From: Bugula neritina | Lineage: Eukaryota > Bryozoa > Gymnolaemata > Cheilostomatida > Bugulidae | NCBI GenBank assembly: GCA_964035545.1 | Contig: OZ037772.1 | Span: 5,035,733 to 5,099,732, forward strand | Reading direction: 5' to 3' | Length of the DNA: 64,000 bases | Shown here: positions 25,147-39,500 of the stretch, one piece after another | Layout: every line of letters begins with the position of its first letter | Position numbering within the stretch: the stretch's first letter is position 1 | The notes under the pieces: generated by a model | The model's input: the letters and a program-made list of their open reading frames with translations, nothing else | Database searches by the model: none | What the model was told of the DNA's origin: nothing | Position numbers and translations under genes: made by a program

Positions 25147-26654
25147 TTTCTATAGCAAGAGAAAAGACATAATTAGTAAATCCACAAAATGATATGTATA
25201 TACAAATTAACTATAATGTATGTAAATTAAAAACAACAAATCAAACAAGAATAGAACGTACCTTTGAATTATGTGACTATTAAGTTATCTTTTAAAGTGA
25301 ATGAGGCTTATCAAATGACAGATTAAAACAGCTAAGCTCTACTATTAACTGATCTGGTTTAGTTTTTTAATTATTCTCAGGTGATTCCTCCGTGTGCTAT
25401 TGATAAATCTCTTATGATGTACTGCAGTGTATATCTTATTTCTTTCGTTAAAATCAGGCTTCAAGCAACAATTCTGAGCCAGCATCACGTGATTCAAAGC
25501 TCCTCAGTAAACACCATTGATTGGCTCTACTTCGGCATCAACTCAACCTGATTGCTTAAAACTTTATTTGAATATTTGTTAATTTATATATAGAAAAAGG
25601 CAGATGATTGGTTTAGTCTAACAATTTATATAACGTGATTGGTTAGAATGTATTGTGAAGCAAGTTACATCATTTATATATAGATATTGAATCATATGCG
25701 TTGCATATATATCTATATCGACTAAGGAAAATTTGAAATGCCACGTCTTCATATTACACTATTTGATGCTAAATGTTGTACCACTGTATCAATTGACGTT
25801 GAAGAATAGTCTACAATTATATAAGTAATAGCTACTTGTGATAGACTCAATCACTACCTGTACGGCATTTTGACAAATTTTCAAATTTAGACAACATGCA
25901 AAACGCTTGTTATAGGAGCATATTTCCAAGCAGGTTTACAATTAAAGCCCAGTCCAATTTATTAAAGTAGAATATAATAATCAATGACACTAAAACAAAC
26001 CTATACATGTAGATAGGCTAAAAACATGAATCATAATTTAAAACAACAAACCTATTAAAGTTTGAAAAACAGTGAAACCCTAGATGAGTATATAACATAC
26101 TATACAGCTCTATATAATAGACTGTTTATGTCAGATTAACTATGTGTACTTCAAGTATAATAATGCGTACGCTATACTAACAATTTTATGAGTTACCCGG
26201 GAATTTTGCTAATCCTAAGAACATCACTGGTTATCACAAGTTTAACATTATGTTGGCACTTCTGAATGGCTTTGATTGAGTTTTTGATTGCAGCTGTAGG
26301 CCAGGCACCAAGTTTTTTATTTATCAATTCATTAGAAACCAGGTTTTCTTAGTTATATGCTGAAGATTATAATATTAGAAAACTAAGAAAATAAAAGATA
26401 AGTGTAAAGGTCACAGGCAATATATATAGTAAGTTTAAATCAATTCTGTTAGCAAAATTGTGTTAATATATACTGAATGGATCATCAGAACAATATTTGC
26501 TGATGCTTTAAGCTAAGTGTTACTGATTAGGTTGTTTTTCTATATTTTAAAATTATTATTCATTTTTATAGAGCACAAAATGTTTATTTATAAACTACAA
26601 TTGCTAGCATACTTTTGCATATAGTGACATCTAAGACATTGTGAGTAAATCAAA

Positions 26655-26990
26655 TAAGGGTCATTTTACTTAATTTAGTACACACTGGATATTTTCAGTT
26701 TTGGCTATTTTTCCCAATTTAGCTGGTAATGAACATGGTCTTTTGGCCGAAACTAGTAAAACACCAATAAATACACTTAAATAATCAAAGTTCTTTTCAA
26801 CTTTGCTTTATTTCCTATGTTTTTCCCTAACTATTCAGCTAGGTTTGGTTACAGACCGTTATACGGTTTTTTCGTAACGGTCCGCACATATGGAATATTA
26901 AGTGCATATGACAATGACCTGTGCTTTAATGTTGGGGAATCCTCTTCCAGCCTTTTCTGTTATGCATAGTTAAAACCAGCACATAAAAGG
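26655..26990 (+). other. Copy B-specific insert, possible PLE-type or other retroelement end
   Basis: Replaces a shorter block of copy A. It contains GGTCTTTTGGCCGAAAC, which could form a small stem followed by GAAA, then AATAAATA, a layout similar to the 3' tails of the PLEs nearby. No coding similarity is seen. Confidence 0.35.
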
Positions 26991-27104
26991 CCAGATTTAA
27001 AAGTTTAAGTTGCAAACTTTCATGTTTATAGTTTTTGAATCAAGGCGACTGTTTTGTAGGGTTAGAATAAAAACAACTTTTTTTGTCATTTGAATAGCAT
27101 TGGA

Positions 27105-27345
27105 GGTTCTTCTCTCACTATTATATTATGTTATCAGTGTTGCAATGCAAAATGTGATCTGGAGATCTCAGCCTCAGAAGAATCTTCCACAGAGTAGTCC
27201 AGTCAACATTGTCAACGGCGTTAGTAACATCAATGGATATTATGCACAAAGGCATATTTTACTTAATGTTTTTTTTTTGAAGAACTGTAGCAATGTTCCA
27301 GGTTTCTTGGATGATGTCAAGAAAGGCACATAAAAGCTTTGGGTC
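27105..27345 (-). pseudogene. LINE reverse transcriptase fragment (in duplication copy B)
   Basis: Counterpart of 16000-16210. On the minus strand VDWTTLWKI-like RT motif A sequence is readable next to frameshifts and stops. Confidence 0.55.
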
Positions 27346-28688
27346 TCCTTTAGTAACCTTTAAGCTACCACCTTCAAATTTACATAATAATACGGCTTGT
27401 TTAAAATTATTCTGAAATTTGCCTTCAACTTTTTGTATTAGGTTTTATTTAATTACTAATTAGTGACAAAAGTTTTTTGTCTAAAATTAACTAGTCAATA
27501 GCATTTAAAGTGCATTTTCTATTCTAAAAAGCCGTTAAAAGTGATAGGAGACCAAAATTATCAATATAGAATCAGTCATTTCAATTAGCGACCTTAAAGC
27601 GACTGCTTACGAACTGAAAAACCAAAACAATAACAAAATTCGATAAAACTAAGCATAAAATTGCAATTTGAACATTTTTGTTTATTGTATTTTCTTTATA
27701 AAAAATGCCTAAATAAAATCAGCTGGGTAGGCATAATTTAATAACAGTTTGTTGCATTGAAAACTTGCTAGTCATTTATTCAGACTTGATGTTTATAATT
27801 ATTTGTAGACTACTAAGCTACGTTATTAACATCACTTACAAAAAAATTTGGAGCAACTTTACCACGAACGTGTTTCTAATGTTGCGAAGGTGTGAGCCAC
27901 AATATTCCGTTTTGTTCTGATGAGAGAACAAATCCCAAAACAGCTGCTGTCCATAGATTGAGATATATATATATTATTGTAAATTTAAAAAATGCAGTGT
28001 TAGCACAATATTTATCTATATCTATACAGGGACAGGGAAACTTTGCAACTCAATTGCAGATAGTTCTAAAGTTAGTAAAATTTAAAGTACTTGATGTTGC
28101 AAAAACATTTAGTATATTTGGTTCTCAACATAATGTTTGAAAGTTTATTTTCATTACTGTCTGAAATCTATCTAATCAAATAACACTAAGTATTATAACA
28201 ATTAATAGCATAGTATAGTAGTCATTTATAGTTTTTATCAAGATACAAGACATTCAACTTATTAAATATATTTTAAAGCAGATGTGAAGAGGTTTATCAA
28301 TAAAATACAATTTATATTTTAATATAAATTCATTTATATATTGTAAATGCATTCCATTTAAAATATCAGCCTATATGTATATACATTGGTGTTGCCACTC
28401 TCTTGGAGTTATACTATATATACGTGAATAGTGTAAAGAGTTGTGCTCCTGTGTATATTGAAAGGACAACTCTTCGGCTTTTATTCTGTTCTCCTAATGC
28501 GTAGCGTCTCTGGTACACTCAGCCTAACAATGTCTGCATTACTACACTACTGACGTACGCTCTGAACAAAGGGAGGATCAACCAAATAGAATGGAACTAA
28601 CAATGACACTGACATGGGCTAATCAGTAGTGCACTTGGATAAGCGCAGTTGGACGGTGGCATTGATTTAGATAGGTTGCGTTATGTTG

Positions 28689-28853
<165 letters not shown>

Positions 28854-28948
28854 TTATATTAATCAAATCTCATCTTATTTCTTCTAATGTTTATGCTCTA
28901 GATTTATTTTTATAGAGCACTCTAGTAATGTTTTATAAACACTCATTT

Positions 28949-29106
<158 letters not shown>

Positions 29107-29237
29107 ACTGTATGCTGATTGTCAATCTAGTTGGAGTTCCAGCAGTGTAAAGTGCTCGATATCACCGGTGACAGAGCTAATATAATGTAGTGTGTTCAGA
29201 TTGTTAATGATACATATATATATTTTTATTTAAAAAA

Positions 29238-29290
29238 TCTCTCACGACTATATAGTTTCGTACAGTAAACTGCACTCGTCAGGTGTTAGA
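29238..29290 (-). ncRNA. Hammerhead ribozyme, type I, in the left palindrome arm
   Basis: On the minus strand: CTGACGA (complement of 29276-29282), stem II GTGCAG/CTGTAC with loop TTTA, GAA, stem III ACT/AGT with loop ATAT, and the canonical GUC cleavage site (C opposite 29246). Stem I is CAC/GTG then a 2 x 2 internal loop, then TCT/AGA. Confidence 0.75.
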
Positions 29291-29409
29291 CTAAAAATAA
29301 ATAAAATCTATGAAGCATACCGATTATTCAAACTTTTACATAAAGGTTTTCTTTACGTAAAAATTTGAATAATCGGTATGCCTCATAGATTTTATTTATT
29401 TTTAGTCTA

Positions 29410-29857
29410 AAGTTGCGTTTATACCTTCACGATTTTCGGTCAAAATTTCAATTTGGCCGGGTTGAAATTTCTCCGAGTTGCATTGCATTGTAAAAGCCAC
29501 CCGTTGAAATTTTTGTACTGTGATAACTTAATCGGCCAATTTTAGAATAGGAGTAATAACTCCTTGTAAACATCGTTATCTAGTTATTACTTTGGCGATT
29601 AGACAACGTACTTATACGGTTATAATTACATAGCCTATGCCTTCTCAATTATCGCTTTTATGGTTTCCGCTTCACTAATTCACGACGTTTACAAAGGGCA
29701 TCAAATAGCTATTATGCGAGTCAAATTTCAATTTCAGAAAGTGAGCAACCGCATCAATATGATTTCAACGAGTTTTGGTTTGACTATAAAGGGGTACCCG
29801 GACAAGCATTATTAACTTAAACTCGGTACTTTTTTCAGCAGAGGTATAAACGCAACT
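29410..29857. mobile_element. 448-bp MITE with TA target duplication, nested in the palindrome
   Basis: Terminal inverted repeats of about 17 bases (AGTTGCGTTTATACCT and its complement) with TA on both sides (29408-29409 and 29858-29859). The uninterrupted left arm shows the pre-insertion sequence with a single TA. This is the pattern of a Tc1/mariner-type non-autonomous element. No coding capacity is seen. Confidence 0.75.
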
Positions 29858-29907
29858 TAACACCTGACGAGTGCAGTTTACTGTACGAAACTATATAGTC
29901 GTGTGAG
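29855..29907 (+). ncRNA. Hammerhead ribozyme, type I, in the right palindrome arm
   Basis: CTGACGA 29864-29870, stem II GTGCAG/CTGTAC (29871-29886) with loop TTTA, GAA 29887-29889, stem III ACT/AGT with loop ATAT, GUC cleavage site with predicted cut after 29900. Stem I pairs ACAC with GTGT, then a mismatch, then two more pairs. Its distal stem I differs from the left copy because the MITE inserted just upstream changed the flanking bases. Confidence 0.75.
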
Positions 29908-29959
29908 ATTTTTTAAATAAAAAAATATATATGTATCATTAACAATCTGAACACACTAC

Positions 29960-29965
<6 letters not shown>

Positions 29966-30018
<53 letters not shown>

Positions 30019-30519
30019 CACTGCCTAAAGTTTTAATGTTTAATATACACAGTGTATTATTTATGTTGTATTATGTAGTATAATTCTACATTGTTTAATT
30101 ATAATTTAACTTGGATGAGACTTTAGGAAAATAGTCCCATTTTATATGGAGTGCATCTTTCAATTTAATGCTCCAGTGCCCTGCATGCTGGTTAATTGTG
30201 TGCGGATTGCTTATAAGTCAGTCATTCACTCTGCAGCTCACATATTCTACTCTCTCCGTCACCCAATGTAGTTGGTTCATTTACGCTGGTATATTTAGAG
30301 TCGCTAGGCTTGGACATTTTCATATTGAAACACTGATTCCTGCAATACACAACTCCTTATTTGCAAGAGAGAATAGCTTTGTAATTATTTAGTTTAATTT
30401 ATATTCACCATTATATGCTTCAAACAACTTGAAGTCTGAAAGGGATTAAACATTAATTGTTGTCTCTACAACCGACAGCTGTTGTTGTTTACTTCTATAG
30501 TTGTTAACACAAACGAACC
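29966..30519. other. (TA)n tract and 5' flank of the sushi gene
   Basis: TA repeat to about 30015, then about 500 bases with no recognisable gene or clear TATA box. A short open frame at 30168-30392 has no similarity that I recognise and is probably chance. Confidence 0.5.
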
Positions 30520-33500
30520 ATGAGACAAGGAGTTTACTTCACTCTGAAGAACAAGTTTAAATCAGATGGGAGGATTTTTGCTGCGTATGTGATGAGCTTT
30601 GCTGTCGCTCTTGTCGTGCTGTCGGTGTTAGCTACAGTGTTAGTGTGGCTGCATGTTTCCTCAAAGAACAGTAAGTCTGCACTTCTATGACAGAGTAAAA
30701 GTTACATGATTTAGATTTTAGAGGCTAATCAATTTAAAACTGTTCATTTTTTGACACAAGCAGCAATGCTGCTTGACAGCAAGCAGCTTTGTAAGTGTAC
30801 TCGCAGTTGTTGGGTTGATATGGGTTTACTATTATTGGGTTGTTATTTGTACTTTTTTTTGAAAAATATTATCACACTTTTATGCCTTTTTTGAAAAAGA
30901 TTTAAAAATACACTTTTACGTATGTTATTTCCAAAGAAACATAATATTGTTATCATTATTTAAATTTTTTTCAATACTACATAGTGCCATCATTTACATT
31001 AACTATGAACAGGGATAACTCATCAATTTTATAAATCACTGCCATTCCTTGATAAATAATATATGTAAAGGCTTTTCATCTAAAGATTTATAAGATATAC
31101 TACTAAACAAACGTCTATGCTGCAGATTTCTCAAAGAAATTACTGGAAAAGTGCAAGGCGGCTCCTCCCAATGTGCCGTGGGCTGAGGCTACTGTAGAAG
31201 GAAATGTGGCTATCTACAACTGTGTATATGGATACTGGATGAAAGAAGGTGTTCAAAACAACATAACCTGTGGAAAGGATGGTTGGCCTCCCCATAACAT
31301 CTCTAATTTGTGTGGTGAGCTTATATTATAAGCATGTCAGTTGAATTTGATTACCTATCAGTGAAAAAAACATTACTTAAGAAATATTGAAAGTGCAATT
31401 ATCAGCAGGGGAAGAAAACTTGTTATTAAAAAACCTTAGCATAATTGTATATGTTGAATAGGTAAACTTAATAGCCTATAATGACTTTTATGCAAAATTT
31501 CTTATTGGTAGAAACATTTGAAAAATAATTTGTCAGAAGATTCCTGAAGCATGCATATATTTAAGCATTTATATGCAAACTGTGCTTGCATCTAAAAGTG
31601 CCAGCAAGTTTACAGCATGTATATGCATGTATGTATAGCATGCCTATATGAGCTTGTATATACACATACATATAGTATTATAAGGTACACTATGTGACTA
31701 GATAGTAGAGCTATAAACAAACTTGAAATTCTGATCAACGGAAAAATTATTTCAATAGCCCTTTTCGTCAACCATTTCAATCAATACCATTAAAGTTTGC
31801 TTTTGTCTTGTAGCTAAATTTTAAGCTTTTAATATTGAAGTACAGAATATAACATTATAACTCACAATTAAATGTATAAAATAAACTTCAATCTCCTAGC
31901 AATGTAATCACATTTTGAACCATTCAATATTTTATATACACTTCTCTCAAGTATTAATTAAGCGAAGTTGCTTACAAGAGACATGATATTAAATAGTGTT
32001 GTATTGTTAAGGGTTTGTGTATATATCACCACCTTCTTAGTTTAGCTTGAGGTGAATTGATTGATGAAGGATTACATAACTAATTGTGGAAAGTGACAAG
32101 TTATTTCCTATAAAATCAATTATCAGCTTAATTTTTTTCTGGAATGTTTAGAATAAATATTCATGTCTCAACTATAATTTTAACTCAGCCTAAAGTATGA
32201 TTAATGAGAAGTCAAATTGATTTATTGCCTTATGAACTCATAATAATACAACATATGTTTGTAAATTAAAAATTTTGCTCTTTTATATCTTGATGTTTGT
32301 GAAGAGCATGTTTTCTTAGGCTGGCTTCTATAGCCTCCGCCAACCATATATTTTACTGAAGTTGCATTCTAATCAAATCTAAGTTTAAATAGGTTTCACT
32401 AGGAGATTTCAATATAGCAAGAGTTATACCAAATCTAACAAAACAGTTGAAACTTTTATTTTACAGTAAAACATTAGCATTCGAATGTTATTTTTGATAA
32501 AATTAACAAAACAAGTAGCATCTATATGTGTTCCTTTTTGACTATTATGCTGTCTCTCTTGCATATAAAGCAAAAGATAAAAGTGCTTTGATTGCTTTGG
32601 CTAACCTAAATTATTTTTTGTAGAATCATCACCATTTGCACTAGCTTTACCTGCCCTGGACAACTTGAGTGACCAGTCAGAGAATACAGGTACTTGCAGG
32701 TTATTGTATATATACATTGTGTCACTTTTCAGTGTCACTTTTCAGGGACATGCATGGGAATCAAACAACATAATTATCATATTGCATTCTAAATTACTGA
32801 TTTCCTGAGGTGCTTTATGTGAACCGTTGAAGAGTTATAAAAGCATAATAATCAAAAAATTAATTGTTTTTTATATTATTTATCTATATTAGCATATTAT
32901 AATACATATATAATCTCCTTTGAACAATAGAAATGGGTATTTATGCAAATTGTAGAAGAAAGTAAAGGGAGCAGCCATGGTCTAGGGGTTCAAACGTTTG
33001 CCTAGTAAATACGAAGGTTATGGGTTCGAACCCTGGCAAAGGCCATTGGTGATGTTAGATAGAGCATCCAGTCATAATTGCTTCTGTGCCTCATTTAAAT
33101 AAGTCCTTAGCCCGCTTTAACAAAAGCCCCTTCTATCAGGGGTTTCTCACAGGGATAGCGACTATACACTTGGGTGAGTGAGTAGAAGAAAATATTTTGA
33201 AAGAAAACTCGTCACGTCGTAGACAAAGTCTTTTCCCATTGTAATGTTCTAATAGCTTTTTTAGTTTTCAATTCCTTGCAACTGAACTGAACTTATTATA
33301 ATACTAAAACAATACCAGTATAGGCATGGAAACTTAATTTATGTAAATATCCCTAACTTCAGCTATGAAAATGAAGTTTATATGAAACCACAATCTATAT
33401 TTACATAGTTGGGCACAATGCCAAGTTTCTGACAGACCCAGTGCATCAACATCGGAAGTTTGCTTGAATTGACCTGCAAATAGATGTATTCACTATGCGA

Positions 33501-36500
33501 TGCAATTATCATATCACATATTGTTTGCGCAGTTTTAAGGCATCTGTCTTATATGATGCAACCATCGGATACACTAATGCCCTCATTCTCATCATTGTAA
33601 TATTAAAGGTGTTCTCCTATGGCCACCCTTTCTTATAATTATAGGCACTTAGAATGATTGTGATTTCACAGGGAAAAAATCGTAAAACCCTAGTGATTCA
33701 AACCAGATTGCATGTGACACTCGCCCAGTACAGCTACTTTTAAAATATTTCATAAAAAAACTCAGGCAGGTTTACAGTCGCTATCCTTGTGAGAAATCTC
33801 TGATGGAAGGCGTTTTTGTTAAAGCGGACTAAGGATTTGTTCATATGAGACACAGGAGCAATTATGACTATATGCTCTTTGTTGGGGTTTGAACCCACGA
33901 CTACTCCCTTTTTTAAAATACTTCATATTGTGGTAAAAATAGTTGAAGCAAACAAGAATTAGACAGCAAAAGACTATAGCTGTTTTGTTGAAATAGCAAA
34001 TAAATTATCATTAACACTTTGCAATGATTTAGTCCTGATGATGATTTATATTAGTAAAGTTCTGTAATTCCAACGATTGGAAAAAAGTGGTGTCAGGTGT
34101 AGCCTATAATGAGCTAATGCAAGTTTTGAAATTTCATTCACTGTTGATCCAGATATTGCATACAACTAATGCGACTACAAAGATAATACTGACCCTTTTG
34201 TGGAATTGAAATAGTATAAAAGACTATATATATATATAGTTTGAGTTTGTAAAAATACGACAATTTTATGCCAATTATCATAAGTAATTGTAACTACTGG
34301 GTTAAATACAGATGAGATATTAGTAAGCTGTCCTCCGTGAGTAAACCCTCTTTTTCAACAGTAATAAATCACTTTCTTGGTTAAATATATTATTACTCAG
34401 TGTCGCATATAACCGGCTCGACAGCATTTATTGTTTTGCCCTTTAATTGCACTAAATAGTAGGCTATTCAGCTGAAAAGCCTATTTTCTTTAATTTGATA
34501 ACATTTAACTCCATCAACGAATGGCACATAATCGTTTTTAATTGGTAATTTTTCTAAGAACTTAGTTTCACCAAGTTTAAGCACATATTTGCCTCCAAAA
34601 TGTTCAACTCAGTGTCTCTGGTAAATAAGTTATCCTTGCATGCTTTCACAGGGACATCAGTTCCAAGAGCTGTTTACAATAATTCTTTTAGCTACTTTTA
34701 GTTATTATTGCTCTAATCGGACTAAAAGCAGTGACTACACTTGCTATAATATAATATATCCATAATGATATAAATTTAGAAAACCGGCTCGAAATTATGT
34801 GGGTGCCTTCTTGTTTAAAATTAATAAACTTTCAGTAAACAGTCCAATGATATTGATTTATTATTACAACATAATAGCCTAATCAACAAAAAGTATGTAT
34901 TTATATATACAAGCTGTCATTTTGATGGCACCTGCTAATGCTAGTCAAAACATGATTTAAAGTTGTCACAAGTTCATGTCGGTTCATCAACTTTTAAATT
35001 CAAAATCAATGTCAAATAAAATAAAACTTCAGTGTGCTGAAGGATTTTATTAGTAAATGGTAGCATTTTATAGTTTAGCCAAATTTTTTCTTTTCACTAA
35101 TATATGAATTTCATACATTATAATTTATACCGTTGGTGTATTGTATGATATATAATGTTGCTCATACGCTTACTATAGTGTTTATATATCTAATGTTCAC
35201 CACTGTTGGTATATCTCATTTCCTTTGGATATATTTTAATATTATATCACAATATTAGTGCACTATTTTATATATACTGTGAAATCCTGCACCCATGTAG
35301 CTGTTAAGCTACCATATTACGTATGGTGTGATTATTAGACTATAATATTAATATAAAAGATTTGCTTTTGCATATAATTATGTTTCGTTAAAAGTTGCCT
35401 TGAATAGGCACATTTAAATTCTTTTTCCTGATTGGCTTATTTGGTTGTTTAGATTGTCACGATTAGTTGTTAATATAAATGACTAATTGATGTGGTTGAG
35501 ATTTTTTCACACTTGAACAATTTATAGTTTGCAGTAATTACCGATTGTATTGCTCTAGCTAGGAGCTTTCCAATGTTACAAGACGTTACAAGAGACCATT
35601 GTCTATAGTATTATACGAAACATATTCAAGCACTGATTCTTATCTGCCATTACAATGTTGCTTTATGTTATTTGATGGGTTTTATAGACAAATCGCTAGA
35701 AGCTTTATGACATAAAAGCAATTAAAATTTATCTATTGAATGAAGTTGATTGAGTATTCATGACATGTATAACAATTATCACGTACCTCATATCATCAAA
35801 ATGACTAGCTCAGTTATCACTAATAGCCAAAGTGACTATTATTCAACCAACTAGGTCACTGTCACAGTCAACTAACTATAATTGTATCAATTATAATTAG
35901 CCAGTTTAATGATGACTGCATGATAGTCAAACAACTAAATAATGTAACTAGCAGCTAGTCAACCTGCTCAGTGACTATAACAGTCAGTCATAGCTGATTA
36001 GTTACTATTACTTATCTATAATTACTTCACATGTGTTTCAGATTGCGGAGTTCCTTTAAATGGGATTAACACAATTTCAGTTGTGGTAGAGAACACCACC
36101 CATCTCAGCACCTACAACTATTCATGTTCTTCAGGCTACATAACCAGAGATTCACTTCAGGTTTCTTGCTTGAAGTCGGGTAACTGGTCATCACCTCCCC
36201 CTAAATGCGTTGGTGAGATGCTTAGAGTTATTGCTGCTTGTATTTGTTTATCTATTGTATTGTTATCACATGCTCATATGAAATTCATAATTTAGAGATC
36301 AACAGAAAATTTTGATTTATTTGATTGTGTTTTTAAAACTTGGGGTAGAGGGCAGATAATTGTATGAATCACAAATAAGCTATATTCTAGTCTCTGAACA
36401 ACAATTTATATAAACTTGCAGATGTTCCTTTTTATGAAAGTCTTTAGCTAACTAAAAGTTATGTCTAACATGTTTTTCTGAAGGTACATAGAGTAGAACG

Positions 36501-39500
36501 TTTTTAAAACGATTCAAGTTTCCTAATAATTTGTAAACTTGACGGAAAAAAAACTATTTTTCAAACTGAAAACAAGAAAAGTTTGTAAATAGTAGAATTG
36601 GAGCCAATTTACTGCAAAAATTGTTATACGGATAATCAACTTTCTGTCTGCACTGGCATACATGGTATATAACTCCAAAACTTATATGCTATTAGTTATT
36701 ATATCTAGTTATATATTGCTAATTCCTTTTAAATACTTGAATGTGAATTTATTTCAGGGGTTTTACTGCATTGTATACAACTGCAGCTAAATTTTAATGC
36801 ATCTTGCTACCAATAACTCAGCAGTTTCACTTCCTTGTTACTATATATAGTTCCACTTCCTGTCACTATATATAGCCGCGCTTTCTGTTATATATATTAT
36901 ATAGTTCCACTTCCTGTTACTATATATAGTTCCACTTCCTGTTACTATGTGTAGTTTTACTTCCTGTTACTATATATAGTTCCACTCCCTGTTACTATAT
37001 ATATAGTTCCACTTCCTGTTACTATATTTAGTTTCACTTTCTGTTACTGTATATAGTTCCATTTCCTGTTACTATATTTAATTTTATTTTCTGTTACTGT
37101 ATATAGTTCCACTTCCTGTTACTATATATATATAGTTCCACTTCCTGTTACTATATATATATAGTTCCACTTCCTGTTACTATATATAGTTCCACTTCCT
37201 GCTACTATATATAGTTCTACTTCCTGTTACTATATATAGTTCCACTTCCTGCTACTATATATAGTTCTACTTCCTGTTACTATATGTTGTTTAACTTCCT
37301 GTTACTATATTTAGTTCCACTTCCTGTTACTATATATAGTTCCACTTCCTGTTACTATATATAGTTCTACTTCCTGTTAATATTTATAGCCACAATTTCT
37401 GCTATTATATATAATTCTACTTCCTGTTAATATTTATAGCCACAATTTCTGCTACTATATATAGTTCCACTTCCTGTTACTATATATAGTGCCACTTCTT
37501 GTTACTATATATAGTTCTACTTTCATGTTACTATAAATAAATAGTTCTATTTCCTGTTACTATAAACTACATATATTTCTACTTCCTGTTACTATAAATA
37601 GTTTTGCTTCAAGTTACTATATATAGTTCCCTTTTCCTGCAGCACAAATACTTTTTTAAAAATAGAAGGCCCAAACTGGTTTTGATAGTTTATCCATTTA
37701 AACCGAATTATAGACAAGCCATATACGTATATTATATCATTTATGCAACAACTTCTTAGCATACCATCACTTTTCATCTTATAGTTAAATGTTCGACGAA
37801 AACTATGTATATAATATTACTCACACCATGTGTATATAATTATAGTTATTTAAATGCAAACCACCCATTACGTGGAATGTTTGAAATATTTAAAAGAGAA
37901 TTTGTGGCCTGAAATGTATCTAGCCTACGCTTTGCTCTGTAAGCTTTGCTCTAATCTACACAGCAGGGTACTTAATTAAGGATTAAAACCAATCTGTACA
38001 ACATTCTAGATAACTTTTTGGTGGGTTTTTTTTCAAAATACATGCAATAATAAGATTTCTATTTGATTGACCACCAATCATTTTGGTCTGATTTATTCTT
38101 ACTATGTTAAATCAATAGTTTGTGTAATTTTTACTTGTTTAATATATGGTTTAGTGTTTCCTACCAATAATATATGCATGTCACTCAATTGACAGCACAT
38201 TGAAACATAGTGTTGCAGTGAACTAAAGTGCACTAAGCAGGTTTACATCTTCAGGTCTAAAACTTACATAATTACAGATGAGACAATAACTTTTACCAAA
38301 TAGTCATACTGAATTTTCTTTATAATATCAACTATTCTGACTTTTTCATGAAAATAAAATCTTACAAAAGTTTCGAATTTGTTTGATTTTTTTGTAGCTG
38401 TAGAATGTGAAAAGCCACTCGAAGGAGTCAACACAGTACCCGTACCAGAAAACGTCACCACTACGTTTAGCTCTCTATTTATCTATCAATGCTTGGAAGG
38501 ATACACAACACAAGATCATTTGGGGACCACATGCAACTCTTCAGGGAATTGGACTAAACCCTCGCCCAAGTGTCATGGTACAATATTATTGTTTTATTTC
38601 AAATACATTTTAATTACCTAGGTGTTGTAGTGTTTGTGTTACAATCACCCACTTGCACAATTTGTTTGTTGTTTTGCCATTTATTTTCAACAACAGGATA
38701 TATTGCAACAAAAAGTAAAATTCCTTCATGTTTCTTCATAATAATGTATGAATGCACACCACATATATAACGATTCAGTGTCATAGAATAAAACAGTTAT
38801 GGTATAACAATTTTGCTGAATGTTGTAATAGTTGTAATTAACCTATGTGCATTGCATATAACAGAAATGACACACAATACAAAAGATAACCTGATATACA
38901 TGATAAATACTTTTGATTTCTTGTCAAGTTTATTTCTGTACATGCAAACATTTAGTATTCAGTATCTTTTCTGTGCTGATCATAAGCTTTGATTTCTTTT
39001 CTTCAAAGCCATTGATTGTGGGAGGCCATCTGATGGACTCAACACTGTCTCTGTTCCAACTATACTCACAACTACATTCAATTCCTCTTTCTCTTACCAA
39101 TGTTTGGAAGGATATTCAACCACAGACCAGCTAGAAGTTCATTGTCTTGCTACAGCAGTTTGGTGTCATGACCCTCCAAAATGTTATGGTAAAGATCCTT
39201 ATATACATTATTATATAGAAATATTGCTTTGTAATAAATTGGAATGTTGCCAACGAGGTATGGTGTAGTAATGGAAAAATTTAGAAAGGCCTGTGTTCTA
39301 GAATACAAATGTAGCAAAAGTAGTTATGTTCTCGCAATGATTTCAACCCAAGTCTCCAACCAAACTTTATAAAAACTTTACATGCAGAACATGGACTATC
39401 TCAATTTCTCCACTACTGCTCTTAAAAGTTTAAAATTTGTCACATTACTCAAGATGCGAGTAACTTAATGTCTGCTTATATCTAATCGACTTTGATTGGG

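Larger units (their letters stand above)
23118..28688. repeat. Segmental duplication, copy B
   Basis: Second copy of 12213-18677, same orientation, carrying the second receptor gene. It lacks the PLE of copy A and has about 335 bases (26655-26990) where copy A has about 75. The right edge runs into a (TA)n tract. Confidence 0.85.
29181..29965. repeat. Near-perfect palindrome of 165-bp arms carrying two hammerheads
   Basis: The left arm (29181-29345) and the right arm (29351-29409 continued at 29860-29965) are inverted copies with a loop of about 5 bases. The right arm is split by a 448-bp MITE (29410-29857). Removing the MITE gives arms of equal length. Both outer flanks carry TA-rich DNA. 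It looks like two inverted copies of one ribozyme-bearing end. Confidence 0.8.

Noticed and set aside
30168-30392. 74-codon open frame upstream of the sushi gene
   Set aside because: No signal peptide logic, domain or splice connection; length expected by chance.
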